Shown: piece after piece, positions 52,457 to 62,963 of the stretch
Layout: each line of letters opens with the position of its first letter
Position numbering within the stretch: position 1 is the first letter of the stretch
Source: Sporosarcina sp. P2
GTDB lineage: Bacteria; Bacillota; Bacilli; Bacillales_A; Planococcaceae
NCBI RefSeq assembly: GCF_002743255.1
Contig: NZ_PDYY01000002.1
Location: 124,001-188,000, forward strand
Direction: 5' to 3'
DNA: 64,000 nucleotides
Notes under the pieces: generated by a model
The model's input: the letters and a program-made list of their open reading frames with translations, nothing else
Told to the model about the DNA's origin: nothing
The model's database searches: none
Made by a program: the position numbers and the translations under genes

Positions 52457-53836
52457 ATGTTATCTATGGAACAAGTAGTCAATCTTTCAAAACAACGGGG
52501 ATTCGTATTCCCAGGGTCTGATATTTATGGCGGTTTAGCGAACACTTGGGATTACGGTCCACTAGGTGTCGAACTGAAAAACAATATCAAGCGTGCCTGG
52601 TGGCAGAAATTCATCCAGGAATCACCTTATAACGTAGGTCTTGATTCCGCAATCCTGATGAACCCAAGAGTTTGGGAAGCATCCGGTCATATTGGAAACT
52701 TCAACGATCCGATGATTGATTGTAAAAAATGTAATACCCGTCACCGTGCAGATAAATTAATTGAAGAAGCATTGGACGCAAAGGGAATTGAAATGGTCGT
52801 TGATGGCCTACCGTTTGATAAAATGTTCGATTTGATTCAAGAACACGAAATCAAATGTCCTACATGTGGTGCGTTGGATTATACAGAAATCCGTCAATTC
52901 AACTTAATGTTCAAAACAAGCCAAGGTGTAACAGATTCCTCTGCTAACGAAATCTTCCTACGTCCTGAAACAGCACAAGGTATCTTCGTGAACTTCAAAA
53001 ATGTTCAACGCTCTATGAGAAAGAAAGTACCTTTTGGTATTGCACAAGTAGGAAAAAGTTTCCGTAACGAAATCACACCGGGTAACTTCACATTCCGTAC
53101 TCGTGAATTCGAACAAATGGAACTTGAATTCTTCTGTAAGCCAGGCGACGATGAGCAGTGGTATAAGTACTGGATTGACCAGTCTGAAGGATTATTATTG
53201 AAACTCGGTTTGAAGAAAGATAATATTCGTCTTCGCGAACACAATGAAGATGAGCTATCCCACTATTCTAAAGGAACTGTGGACATCGAATACAAATTCC
53301 CATTTGGCTGGGGAGAGCTATGGGGAATCGCTAACCGTACAGACTTCGATTTGAAGCGTCATATGGAATATTCAGGCGAGGATTTCCATTATCAAGATCC
53401 AATTACGAATGAAAAATACGTACCGTACTGTATCGAGCCTTCCGTTGGTGCGGACCGCGTAACGTTGGCTTTCCTATGTGACGCATTCGATACGGAGGAA
53501 CTTGAAGACGGCGATACACGTACCGTTCTTCGTTTCCACCCAGCATTAGCGCCAATCAAAGCAGCAGTCCTTCCATTGTCCAAAAAACTTGCGGATGATG
53601 CAGAAAAAGTATATGCAGAGCTTTCAAAGCATTTCACAGTACAATATGATGATTCCCAATCCATCGGACGTCGTTACCGTCGTCAAGATGAAATCGGAAC
53701 TCCATTCTGTATTACATTTGACTTTGATTCACTAGAAGACCAACAAGTGACTGTTCGTCACCGTGATTCTATGGAACAAGAACGCATGCCTATTGCAGAT
53801 GTTACAGCATATATTCAGAAACACCTACAATTCTAA
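52457..53836 (+). CDS. glyS: Glycyl-tRNA synthetase, single-chain type
   Basis: 459 residues from ATG 52457 (TTGGAGG, 8 bases); the TTG at 52442 lies on the ribosome site itself. Class II motifs: motif 1 region [19 protein letters not shown], motif 2 [25 protein letters not shown], motif 3 [13 protein letters not shown], and an anticodon domain at the C-terminus. Zinc-ribbon-like CKKCNTRH and CPTCGA are present. This dimeric type is shared with Staphylococcus, not B. subtilis. Confidence 0.97.
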   Translation: MLSMEQVVNLSKQRGFVFPGSDIYGGLANTWDYGPLGVELKNNIKRAWWQKFIQESPYNVGLDSAILMNPRVWEASGHIGNFNDPMIDCKKCNTRHRADKLIEEALDAKGIEMVVDGLPFDKMFDLIQEHEIKCPTCGALDYTEIRQFNLMFKTSQGVTDSSANEIFLRPETAQGIFVNFKNVQRSMRKKVPFGIAQVGKSFRNEITPGNFTFRTREFEQMELEFFCKPGDDEQWYKYWIDQSEGLLLKLGLKKDNIRLREHNEDELSHYSKGTVDIEYKFPFGWGELWGIANRTDFDLKRHMEYSGEDFHYQDPITNEKYVPYCIEPSVGADRVTLAFLCDAFDTEELEDGDTRTVLRFHPALAPIKAAVLPLSKKLADDAEKVYAELSKHFTVQYDDSQSIGRRYRRQDEIGTPFCITFDFDSLEDQQVTVRHRDSMEQERMPIADVTAYIQKHLQF

Positions 53837-53842
53837 TCATAG

Positions 53843-53890
53843 GAAAGCCCAGGAGAAGTTGGCATCAGCCTTCCTCTTCTGGGCTTTCTT
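53843..53890 (+). terminator. Terminator of glyS
   Basis: AAAGCCCAG ... CTGGGCTTTCTT hairpin at 53,842-53,889. The stem core is AGCCCAG/CTGGGCT with mismatches inside; it overlaps the 3' end of recO. Confidence 0.6.
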
Positions 53891-54659
53891 TAGTTCGTTC
53901 TTTTGGTTTTTGCAATTCAGGTGTACGTTCCAATTGCTCAATGAACTTTCTGGATTTTAGAAAGATCCCGGTTTGCTCCTGATAAATCGTTGATACAAGC
54001 TTCGCCATAAATGTCTTTGTCGGTTTCTTTAATGTCAGCTTACCAATCTGATCGAGCGGAACATTATAAAACATTCGGATCAATTTAATTTGTGTAGGTG
54101 ACAGCCGAATAATATAAGGATCGACGTGAAAGCAGCGATGACAGAGAAAACCTATCTGCTGGAAAGAAAATGCGAATTCACCTTCTGTAGCGCCACAACT
54201 TGCACACTCGTGAAGTATAGGGTGTATTCCAGCAACCGGCAGCATCTTCCACTGAACGAACAGTGTGATGGCTTCTGCGTCATAGCCTTCTTCCATAGCG
54301 TTAAATGACTCGTCAAGCAAACGAAATATGCTAGCATTCGGCTGTTCAGATTCCGTTAGGCGATCAAGCAACTCTACAATCAAGCCCGCATATGCAGTCG
54401 TCTCTAAATCTGAGCGAATGTGACGAACGCTACTGATAAGCTCGCCTTGCTCAAGCGATCCCATGCCCCTGCTTGCACGAACAAGAAAATAGCCGTGCGT
54501 AAAGGTTTGTGTAATAGCCGCTAAGCGACTCGCGGGCTTTTTCGCACCTCTTGCCATCGCCGTGATCTTTCCTGCTTCTCTCGTATAGATCGTCACGATT
54601 TTATTGGATTCTCCGTAAGGGATACTTTTGATAATAAAGCCTTCCAACTTATTCAGCAA
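53865..54659 (-). CDS. recO: DNA repair protein RecO
   Basis: 264 residues. N-terminal OB fold (EGFIIKSIPYGESNKIVTIYTREAGKITAMARGAKKP) and a C-terminal helical domain with four-cysteine zinc site (CASC near 152, CHRC near 172). Loads RecA on SSB-coated DNA with RecR. Extended acidic C-terminus. Confidence 0.95.
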   Translation of the reverse strand: MLNKLEGFIIKSIPYGESNKIVTIYTREAGKITAMARGAKKPASRLAAITQTFTHGYFLVRASRGMGSLEQGELISSVRHIRSDLETTAYAGLIVELLDRLTESEQPNASIFRLLDESFNAMEEGYDAEAITLFVQWKMLPVAGIHPILHECASCGATEGEFAFSFQQIGFLCHRCFHVDPYIIRLSPTQIKLIRMFYNVPLDQIGKLTLKKPTKTFMAKLVSTIYQEQTGIFLKSRKFIEQLERTPELQKPKERTKESPEEEG

Positions 54660-54689
54660 TACGCTCTCTCCTTTAGCAGGACAGACAGC

Positions 54690-55992
<1,303 letters not shown>

Positions 55993-56020
55993 CTACATAC
56001 CATCCCTTCATTCGATCAAT

Positions 56021-56371
56021 TTATCCAAACCATTTCGGAAAGAAAATTATACAGCCGACAATCGCGCTGGCTATGGCAAACACGAAAACTGATCCAGCTG
56101 CAATATCTTTTGCTTTTTTCGCTAGTGGATGGAATTCCGTTGTGACAAGATCCACTACATATTCCACTGCTGTATTCATCAATTCAAGCGCCATCACCCC
56201 TGCAATGACGATAAAAATGATCATCCATTCTGTTTGTGACAGACCGGTGAACCAACCCGCAATCAACACGATTATTGCGGATAACCCATGAGATTTCATA
56301 TTCCGACCTTGCCTAAAGCCGTCTTTAATGCCTTGCCACGCATAGAGGAATGATTTCAAGAATTTCTGCAT
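56021..56371 (-). CDS. dgkA: Undecaprenol/diacylglycerol kinase
   Basis: 116 residues, three membrane helices, the catalytic segment VIAGVMALELMNTAVEYVVDLVT near 80 and a KKAKDIAAGSVFVFAIAS region. Gram-positive members phosphorylate undecaprenol, returning carrier lipid to wall synthesis. Confidence 0.93.
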   Translation of the reverse strand: MQKFLKSFLYAWQGIKDGFRQGRNMKSHGLSAIIVLIAGWFTGLSQTEWMIIFIVIAGVMALELMNTAVEYVVDLVTTEFHPLAKKAKDIAAGSVFVFAIASAIVGCIIFFPKWFG

Positions 56372-56375
56372 AGAC

Positions 56376-56849
56376 TCACTGCCGATCCAAACCGAATGCA
56401 GTTAAAATCTCTGTCTGCCTGCCGAACATCTCACGTTCTTCCCCTTCATCGAGATGATCATATCCGAGTAAATGCAAGAATCCGTGTAATGCAAGAAACC
56501 CGAGTTCCCGCTCGAACGAGTGATTATATTCAATAGCCTGACGTTTTGCTGTATCGATGGAAATCACGATATCCCCCAATACAACAGGCATATCGCTTTC
56601 TTGAACAATTGCCACTTCTCCTTCCGACAACTCTTCTAGCGCAAATGAAATAACGTCGGTTGGACGGTCTTTGCCCCTGTACTCAGCATTCACAGCTTGA
56701 ATGGATTCATCATCCATAAACGTAATAGACAACTCATACAGACCTTCCATTTTCTCCATTCTTGACGCGTGAGTCAACAAATCCTTGATCAAAGCTTCCG
56801 AACTCGGTTCCACGATTTCTGTTTCATCTTCGAAATAAAAATCTATCAT
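56376..56849 (-). CDS. ybeY: Endoribonuclease YbeY
   Basis: 157 residues. Metal-binding HGFLHLLGYDH (HxxxHxxGYDH) near 123-133, preceded by RGKDRPTDVISF. Zinc-dependent rRNA maturation and 70S quality control. Five-base gap to dgkA. Confidence 0.96.
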   Translation of the reverse strand: MIDFYFEDETEIVEPSSEALIKDLLTHASRMEKMEGLYELSITFMDDESIQAVNAEYRGKDRPTDVISFALEELSEGEVAIVQESDMPVVLGDIVISIDTAKRQAIEYNHSFERELGFLALHGFLHLLGYDHLDEGEEREMFGRQTEILTAFGLDRQ

Positions 56850-56864
56850 AGTTGCTCTGCTCCT

Positions 56865-58982
56865 TTACTTATCGGGATATTCAATCCGATTATGGAAGAT
56901 CCCATTTAACGTTTCATTAATGGCTTGTTTCACTAGTTTAATTTCTTTTAACGACAAATCACATTCATCAAATTGATCATCTTCTAATTTCCCCCGCACA
57001 ATCGCGTTGACGAGCGTTGCAATTTTTTCAGGTGTCGGTTCTTTCATAGAACGCACCGCAGCTTCCACACTGTCTGCAATCATGATCACTGCATTTTCTT
57101 TCGTTTGCGGTTTTGGACCAGGATAACGGAACTCGTCTTCATTCACATCGGGATTGGTTTCTTTCGCTTTCTGATAAAAGAATCTGACACTACACGTTCC
57201 ATGATGCTGTCTTGCAATAGCTATAAGCTCTTTTGGCATACGATGCTTTTCCAAAATTTCCGCTCCATCTTCCGCGTGGGCTATAATCATATCACGACTT
57301 TTCTCGGGTGTCAGTGCATCATGTAGATTACGGCCATTATGTTGATTTTCAATGAAGAATCCTGGATGTATAGTCTTCCCGATATCGTGATAATAGCTGC
57401 CAACACGCGCGAGCAACCCATTGGCTCCAATTGCCTCACACGCCGCATCCGCTATATTCGCAACCATAATGCTGTGATGATATGTCCCCGGCGTCTCCAC
57501 TAAGATTTTCTTTAGTAGCGGATGATTAGGATTCGAGAGCTCCACTAAACGCATATTAGAAAGCAAGTGAAAACTCGACTCGAAAAATGGTAATAACCCC
57601 ATCGTCAAAGCCCCAGACAACAAACCTGATGAGATGGCTGCCACGGCATAGAAAATCAGTTCGGGTGTTGTATAACTAGTCTGTGTCATCAATAAATAAA
57701 ATATGATGAACATCATATTTGATCCCGCCACACCGAGACTTGTCTGTAAAATCGTTGAGCGTCTACCATGTTCACTTAGTAAATAAATACTCACAATCCC
57801 ACCGAATAAAATATACAGCGCTACTTCCATTTGCATAATTGCAGCCAAGCCTTCTTGCATCATGATACCGGCTGTCGCAGACGTAATAATCGTTGCAAGT
57901 ACTGCTGAACGCTCGTTAATTAATAGCTTGATCAGCATCGGCACGAGAGCCGTCGGAAATAAAAACGCAATGAGGACATCAAACTCACGATCAATGTAGC
58001 CGACGATTTTCATTAAAACGACGGATAGTAGGAAAATGCTATAGAAAATACCTAGTGCTTTCTTTTTAAATGCCTCATCTCTTTTGGACTTGCCGAAGTG
58101 TATGGCAATCAAACCCGATACGAACAAAATAAACAAAACAATGCCGAACATCGGTTTAAGAGAAGACTGATTAGTTAGGACTCCTGAAAGCTTGAGCTGG
58201 TGATACACATCACGATCGATCAATTGTCCTTCACGGACGATGACTTGTCCTTGTAAAATACGAATGGCTTCAACTGAAGCCCGCGCATCCGTCTGATTCT
58301 TAACAGTCAATTCTTCATCGACTACCTCTGTTTCCACTACTGCCATTCGCCCGAGGGATAGCGCAACATCAAGCAAATCTCTCGGGAATGTAGTAGTTTC
58401 ACGAATTCTGCGCTCCACTTCATAGCGATGAATCGGCACTTGTTCAGCTTTAAACGGCTTCGATAACTCTCTTCCCACTACAAGTGTCAGTAATTCATGC
58501 AAATTATTTAGATCATTTTGTTCAGCCGTAAGTAGCTGCTTAAGTTGGTCATGTGTAACGGGTAAAAAAGTTTGTTCTTTTTCCAGTCCTTCCAACTTCT
58601 CTTGAAGTAACTTCATTTTAGAACTTGACGTCATGCTAGGATCTTCTGTCGCTTCGACTTTGACATCACTGACTGCAGTAAAGATGGAACCGAGGATAGC
58701 TTGGCGGTTTTTCATAACATCCTCTGAGAAACGATAGGAATTAGGTACCGCCTGTTCTGCCCGTACACGTTCAAGTTCGGTTTTTTCGATATCTTCTATT
58801 GTTTTAGGTGAACGTATAGTTTTCGGTGAAATTTCAAAAGCCGAAATTTCGTACGTTTCGTTTTGTGTACTGCCATACATTAGAAAAAACAATACGATAC
58901 TGGAAAGAGAGACGACAAGAAGCAAAAGAAAGGTAAATTTCACTTTTCTTAGTTGTGAAAATAGTTCCTTTAAAGCTGTCAT
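56865..58982 (-). CDS. pgpH: c-di-AMP phosphodiesterase PgpH (7TM-HD)
   Basis: 705 residues from MTALKELFSQLRKVKF at 58982 (AAAAGGAGGCAACTGC). An extracellular domain follows the first helix; seven membrane helices span about 275-470. The HD domain at the C-terminus contains YHDIGKTIHPGFFIENQ, IIAHAEDGAEILEKH and ARQHHGT. Degrades the second messenger c-di-AMP. Confidence 0.95.
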   Translation of the reverse strand: MTALKELFSQLRKVKFTFLLLLVVSLSSIVLFFLMYGSTQNETYEISAFEISPKTIRSPKTIEDIEKTELERVRAEQAVPNSYRFSEDVMKNRQAILGSIFTAVSDVKVEATEDPSMTSSSKMKLLQEKLEGLEKEQTFLPVTHDQLKQLLTAEQNDLNNLHELLTLVVGRELSKPFKAEQVPIHRYEVERRIRETTTFPRDLLDVALSLGRMAVVETEVVDEELTVKNQTDARASVEAIRILQGQVIVREGQLIDRDVYHQLKLSGVLTNQSSLKPMFGIVLFILFVSGLIAIHFGKSKRDEAFKKKALGIFYSIFLLSVVLMKIVGYIDREFDVLIAFLFPTALVPMLIKLLINERSAVLATIITSATAGIMMQEGLAAIMQMEVALYILFGGIVSIYLLSEHGRRSTILQTSLGVAGSNMMFIIFYLLMTQTSYTTPELIFYAVAAISSGLLSGALTMGLLPFFESSFHLLSNMRLVELSNPNHPLLKKILVETPGTYHHSIMVANIADAACEAIGANGLLARVGSYYHDIGKTIHPGFFIENQHNGRNLHDALTPEKSRDMIIAHAEDGAEILEKHRMPKELIAIARQHHGTCSVRFFYQKAKETNPDVNEDEFRYPGPKPQTKENAVIMIADSVEAAVRSMKEPTPEKIATLVNAIVRGKLEDDQFDECDLSLKEIKLVKQAINETLNGIFHNRIEYPDK

Positions 58983-59052
58983 GCAGTTGCCTCCTTTTCG
59001 GCAAATGTTCCGCACATGAATGTGTAACTATGTATATTCATCATTCAAAAAA

Positions 59053-59080
59053 AGCAGTCAATTAATTAGTTGACTGCTCT
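59053..59080 (-). terminator. Terminator of phoH
   Basis: AGCAGTCA...TGACTGCT hairpin (59053-59078); on the minus strand seven T follow. The last codons of phoH are part of the stem. Confidence 0.85.
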
Positions 59081-60024
59081 TTCTCATATGCATCAATGAT
59101 CTTCGCTACAATCGGATGTCGGACTACGTCACCTTGTTCCAAATACATGAATTGGATATCTTGTACGTTCTTCAAAATATGTTCTGCAACATTTAGTCCA
59201 GAATCTACACCACGAGGTAAATCAATTTGCGTTTTATCACCTGTGATGACCATTTTCGATCCAAAACCAAGACGTGTCAAAAACATTTTCATCTGGGCTT
59301 TCGTAGTGTTTTGTGCTTCGTCCAAAATAACGAATGCATCGTCAAGCGTTCTTCCACGCATGTACGCAAGTGGTGCAATTTCAATGACGCCACGTTCCAT
59401 AAGACGTTCTGTATGTTCGGCTCCTAGCACATCGTGTAACGCGTCGTAAAGAGGACGAAGGTACGGGTCAACTTTTTCTTTCAAATCGCCTGGAAGGAAT
59501 CCTAAGCTCTCTCCTGCTTCAACAGCAGGTCGGGTCAACACAATTCGCTTTACTGAACCCGTTTTCATTGCCTGCACCGCCATCACGACAGCGAGATACG
59601 TCTTTCCTGTTCCAGCAGGTCCGATACAAAATACGAGATCTCTTGAACGAATTGCCTGGACATATTCTCTTTGTCCAATGGTCTTTGCACGAATGACTTT
59701 CCCCTTTGTATTGCGTGCAATTTCTTCATCGTATAAAGAAGAGAAATATTCAATCGTGCCGTTTTTTGCCATCTCTATTGCTGTTGCCACATCGCGTAAA
59801 TTAATATTAATCCCTTTACGGATCACTTTCAGTAACTGCTCGAGCAATGTTTTCGCAGCTACCGCCTGTTCTTCTGCTCCACTGATCGAGATATTTTCAC
59901 CTCTAGTGTGGATTGAAACTTTCAATTCCTCTTCAATTAAGTTCATGTTCTGATCGGAAATGCCTAGAAGCATAATCGCTTCGTTCGGTTCTTCAATATG
60001 AAGTTGAAGTAAATGTTCGCTCAA
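59062..60024 (-). CDS. phoH: PhoH-like ATPase YqfE
   Basis: 320 residues. N-terminal KH-type domain (ISDQNMNLIEEELKVSIHTRGENISISG) and a P-loop ATPase with Walker A GPAGTGKTYLAV near 133 and Walker B AFVILDEAQNTT near 232. Widespread phosphate-starvation-type ATPase acting on RNA; often linked to ybeY. Confidence 0.95.
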   Translation of the reverse strand: MSEHLLQLHIEEPNEAIMLLGISDQNMNLIEEELKVSIHTRGENISISGAEEQAVAAKTLLEQLLKVIRKGININLRDVATAIEMAKNGTIEYFSSLYDEEIARNTKGKVIRAKTIGQREYVQAIRSRDLVFCIGPAGTGKTYLAVVMAVQAMKTGSVKRIVLTRPAVEAGESLGFLPGDLKEKVDPYLRPLYDALHDVLGAEHTERLMERGVIEIAPLAYMRGRTLDDAFVILDEAQNTTKAQMKMFLTRLGFGSKMVITGDKTQIDLPRGVDSGLNVAEHILKNVQDIQFMYLEQGDVVRHPIVAKIIDAYEKEQSTN

Positions 60025-60029
60025 TATTT

Positions 60030-61121
60030 TCAGTCTCCTTGAGTTATAGGTCGTTTTTCAGCAATGTTTTCATTAAGTAAAAATAGTATAGTCCCACTCA
60101 CTTTATCATTAGTAAAGGATACATGTAAAATGTTTTCTTCTTTAATTATGCGCTCATTTGTTTTTTTTGACAATAAATCATACTTGATCAATGGCAATAT
60201 GATGGTCTCTTCCATTCCTTTTTTCAAAAACACTTCCTGAATATGCGTTTCTTTCAGCTTATCCATCACAATAGGGTTTCTAAAACGTATATCTTTTATC
60301 TGCTTACCTGTCCATGGCTTTTGCCAACTGATATCCAAATTCTCTTCTCCTTGAATCGAATAACTAATCGTACGGGGTAATTCAAAATGACATTCCAACC
60401 AGTAGTCAGCAAATACTTCCCCGTCTGCCCCTACTACAGTCGTTTTCTCTCCTTGTTCTAGAATACCTGTTGCTAGCATATCCCCTTTTTTTACAGTTTG
60501 ATGAATAATACTCGCTCTTTCTCCTCTTGTTAATGCAAAGCGTGTAATGACTCCTCCTGTTTTTGCTACTAGATGGGATGGCTTTTCTTTCACTTCTTCT
60601 TTCACTTCAGTGGAAAGTGGAGCAAGCATCGGTGAAACAGTTAACGAAGTACCTGTCTTTGAGAACCGGATCCACGATAGAGAGGGTTCATCTTGCATCA
60701 GCAGTCGACGAATTTCATCTTCTTCCGGTAATTTGGATAATAAAGTAGGCGCAGTAATTCGCGCTTTCTGCATCTTGGTTTCCATTCGTTGCGCAATTTC
60801 CGGAACATCACTTTCCACTGTGATGTTCCACAGAAACAACGAGGCAACTAGCGGGATGACACAGACGATTAAGAACAATAAAGATGCGAATAATCGATGC
60901 TGAACTGTATCCTGACCTTTACGCCTGATTTGTACTTTCACACGGTATTTCCTTCTATAACGACGGATAATATGAATTCCTTTTGAATCCGTCTCAAAAA
61001 ACATTGCACTTCCAGAGACATACAAGCTGCTGATCTTGACATGCTCTCTTTGTAACCTACTCAGAAAAACAGAACCGTTACGAACATCTTTCACCTGAAC
61101 TTCAAATCGTTTAGGACTCAT
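60030..61121 (-). CDS. yqfD: Sporulation stage protein YqfD
   Basis: 363 residues. N-terminal soluble part (VSPKRFEVQVKDVRNG type), one membrane helix near 85-105 (FASLLFLIVCVIPLVASLFLW), then a beta-rich extracytoplasmic domain. Conserved YqfD family, SigE-controlled in B. subtilis. Overlaps yqfC by 11 bases. Confidence 0.88.
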   Translation of the reverse strand: MSPKRFEVQVKDVRNGSVFLSRLQREHVKISSLYVSGSAMFFETDSKGIHIIRRYRRKYRVKVQIRRKGQDTVQHRLFASLLFLIVCVIPLVASLFLWNITVESDVPEIAQRMETKMQKARITAPTLLSKLPEEDEIRRLLMQDEPSLSWIRFSKTGTSLTVSPMLAPLSTEVKEEVKEKPSHLVAKTGGVITRFALTRGERASIIHQTVKKGDMLATGILEQGEKTTVVGADGEVFADYWLECHFELPRTISYSIQGEENLDISWQKPWTGKQIKDIRFRNPIVMDKLKETHIQEVFLKKGMEETIILPLIKYDLLSKKTNERIIKEENILHVSFTNDKVSGTILFLLNENIAEKRPITQGD

Positions 61122-61368
61122 GGCTGTTTCCTTCTTCAGGTGTAAAACGCACCGTCACTTCCTGCAGTTCGTCGATCGATATATGGGCGTGTTGTTCAGT
61201 CAGCATTAGAACCGTTACATCTTCTCCTTTGACAGTCATGACATAGTCATTCGTTTGAAAGGATACGGATTGTTCGCTTAATGCAAGCAAGCGATAGTTG
61301 CCAGTAATCCGCAATGAGTTGAATTCATCTAAAATAATGGATGGATGAAGTGCGAATAATTTTTTCAT
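61111..61368 (-). CDS. yqfC: Sporulation protein YqfC
   Basis: 85 residues; EFNSLRITGNYRLLALSEQSVSFQTNDYVMTVKGEDVTVLML is a clear YqfC beta-sheet pattern, slightly shorter at the N-terminus than the B. subtilis protein. The ribosome site AGGGGG (61376-61381) is part of the terminator hairpin described next, and the T run separates it from the ATG. Expression may be controlled by that overlap. Confidence 0.85.
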   Translation of the reverse strand: MKKLFALHPSIILDEFNSLRITGNYRLLALSEQSVSFQTNDYVMTVKGEDVTVLMLTEQHAHISIDELQEVTVRFTPEEGNSHES

Positions 61369-61369
61369 G

Positions 61370-61408
61370 AAAAAACCCCCTGTCTCATCCTATGAAAAGA
61401 CAGGGGGC
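61370..61408 (-). terminator. Terminator overlapping yqfC ribosome site
   Basis: Ten-base stem CCCCCTGTCT / AGACAGGGGG (61376-61385 with 61399-61408) and TTTTTT on the minus strand, one base before the yqfC ATG. It ends the floA operon, and its 3' arm holds the yqfC Shine-Dalgarno sequence. Confidence 0.88.
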
Positions 61409-61415
61409 GGCATGA

Positions 61416-61934
61416 TTACCGTTTTGATTTTGGTGGACCTAAAATTTCTGCATAGACAATCCCTTGCATGATCTGCTGCGGAGTTTTCGGAATCAAGTCT
61501 TCCTGCAAAATCGGTTCATCTTCTAACATGATCTTCCCTCCATGTAGTTTACCTCTGCCCGTTTGACGTTCAGGACGTGACGCGGAAGCAGACTTAGCTG
61601 GCTTTTTAGGTTCTGCATAGAAGATTTCTGACTGAGGCGCCTGCGTCTTTACAGGCTGTTCAGGTTCTTTCGTTTCTTGTTGAAGATCTTGGAATTCCTT
61701 TTGAATATCTTCGAATAGGTTCCTAGATAATTCCTTCAACGAACGCGGCTTCTCTTCAGGAGTTGCATGGGTCCGCTGAGTTTCTCTCTGATTCATTTGA
61801 CGTTGAGTTGGTTGTGCTGGCCATTGCTGACTTGGCGGTCGTTTCGGTTTTTGACCTGGTTTTTCTTGGTCTTTCTTTTTACCGAATAAAGATCCGAGAG
61901 CCAGCATAATGACTAAAATTATCAGTTGTTCCAT
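61416..61934 (-). CDS. Conserved hypothetical protein next to floA
   Basis: 172 residues: one N-terminal hydrophobic segment (LIILVIMLALGSLFG), a Lys/Gln/Pro-rich low-complexity middle and a conserved end TPQQIMQGIVYAEILGPPKSKR. That C-terminal EILGPP motif recurs in Bacillales and Clostridia membrane proteins of unknown function. Co-directional with floA (about 37 bases). Confidence 0.75.
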   Translation of the reverse strand: MEQLIILVIMLALGSLFGKKKDQEKPGQKPKRPPSQQWPAQPTQRQMNQRETQRTHATPEEKPRSLKELSRNLFEDIQKEFQDLQQETKEPEQPVKTQAPQSEIFYAEPKKPAKSASASRPERQTGRGKLHGGKIMLEDEPILQEDLIPKTPQQIMQGIVYAEILGPPKSKR

Positions 61935-61970
61935 TATGCATCCCCTTCCCGGGAATTCATCTCGTTATAA

Positions 61971-62963
61971 TTAATCTTTCTTTGGTTGTTGATCCGAACC
62001 TGTTTTGCTGATAGAATCCCGCATGCTTGTATCTGCTTGGATATTTTTATAATTCATATAATCCATGATTCCGATATTTCCTGAACGCAAAGCTTCTGCC
62101 ATAGCTAAAGGTACTTCGGCTTCCGCACCCACAACTTTCGAGCGCATCTCTTGAGTCTTCGCCTTCATCTCTTGTTCACTTGCAACAGCCATCGCACGGC
62201 GTTCTTCCGCTTTTGCTTGGGCAATGTTTTTATCCGCCATCGCTTGTTCAGTCTGAAGTTCCGCTCCGATGTTTTTACCGATATCTACGTCGGCAATATC
62301 AATCGAGAGAATTTCAAACGCTGTACCTGAATCTAAACCTTTTTTCAGAACAGTCTGGGAAATCATATCCGGATTTTCCAGTACTTTTGCGTGGCTGATA
62401 GAAGAACCGATTGTCGATACGATACCTTCACCAACACGCGCAACGACAGTTTCTTCCCCTGCTCCACCGACTAGACGGTCGATGTTTGCACGGACTGTGA
62501 TTCGAGCTTTCGCTTTAACTTCGATACCGTTCATCGCAACACCTGCGATAAATGGTGTTTCGATTACTTTCGGGTTAACGGACATTTGAACTGCTTCCAA
62601 AACGTCACGTCCTGCCAAGTCAATTGCTTGTGCTCTTTCGAAAGTCAAGTCGATGTTCGCACGTTGCGCAGCAATCAATGCATTTACAACGCGGTCAACA
62701 TTACCACCCGCAAGGTAATGGCTTTCCAACTGGTTGATTGATACTGTTAGACCCGCTTTATGTGCTTTGATTAACGGGTTAACTACCCTGCTCGGGATAA
62801 CCCGACGTAAACGCATACCGACTAACGTGAAGATACTTACCCGTACGCCTGCCGCCATTGCGGAAATCCATAGCGTGACTGGCACAAATGTAAAGAATAC
62901 CGCCAGTACGATGATGATAATGAAGACTGCAGCTACCAGTCCGATTGTTCCTAGTCCCATCAT
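61971..62963 (-). CDS. floA: Flotillin-like protein FloA
   Basis: 330 residues. One N-terminal hairpin membrane segment, an SPFH/PHB-like core ([29 protein letters not shown]) and a coiled coil rich in EA repeats ([31 protein letters not shown]). Organises functional membrane microdomains. Start overlaps the nfeD stop by four bases, the usual nfeD-floA pair. Confidence 0.95.
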   Translation of the reverse strand: MMGLGTIGLVAAVFIIIIVLAVFFTFVPVTLWISAMAAGVRVSIFTLVGMRLRRVIPSRVVNPLIKAHKAGLTVSINQLESHYLAGGNVDRVVNALIAAQRANIDLTFERAQAIDLAGRDVLEAVQMSVNPKVIETPFIAGVAMNGIEVKAKARITVRANIDRLVGGAGEETVVARVGEGIVSTIGSSISHAKVLENPDMISQTVLKKGLDSGTAFEILSIDIADVDIGKNIGAELQTEQAMADKNIAQAKAEERRAMAVASEQEMKAKTQEMRSKVVGAEAEVPLAMAEALRSGNIGIMDYMNYKNIQADTSMRDSISKTGSDQQPKKD

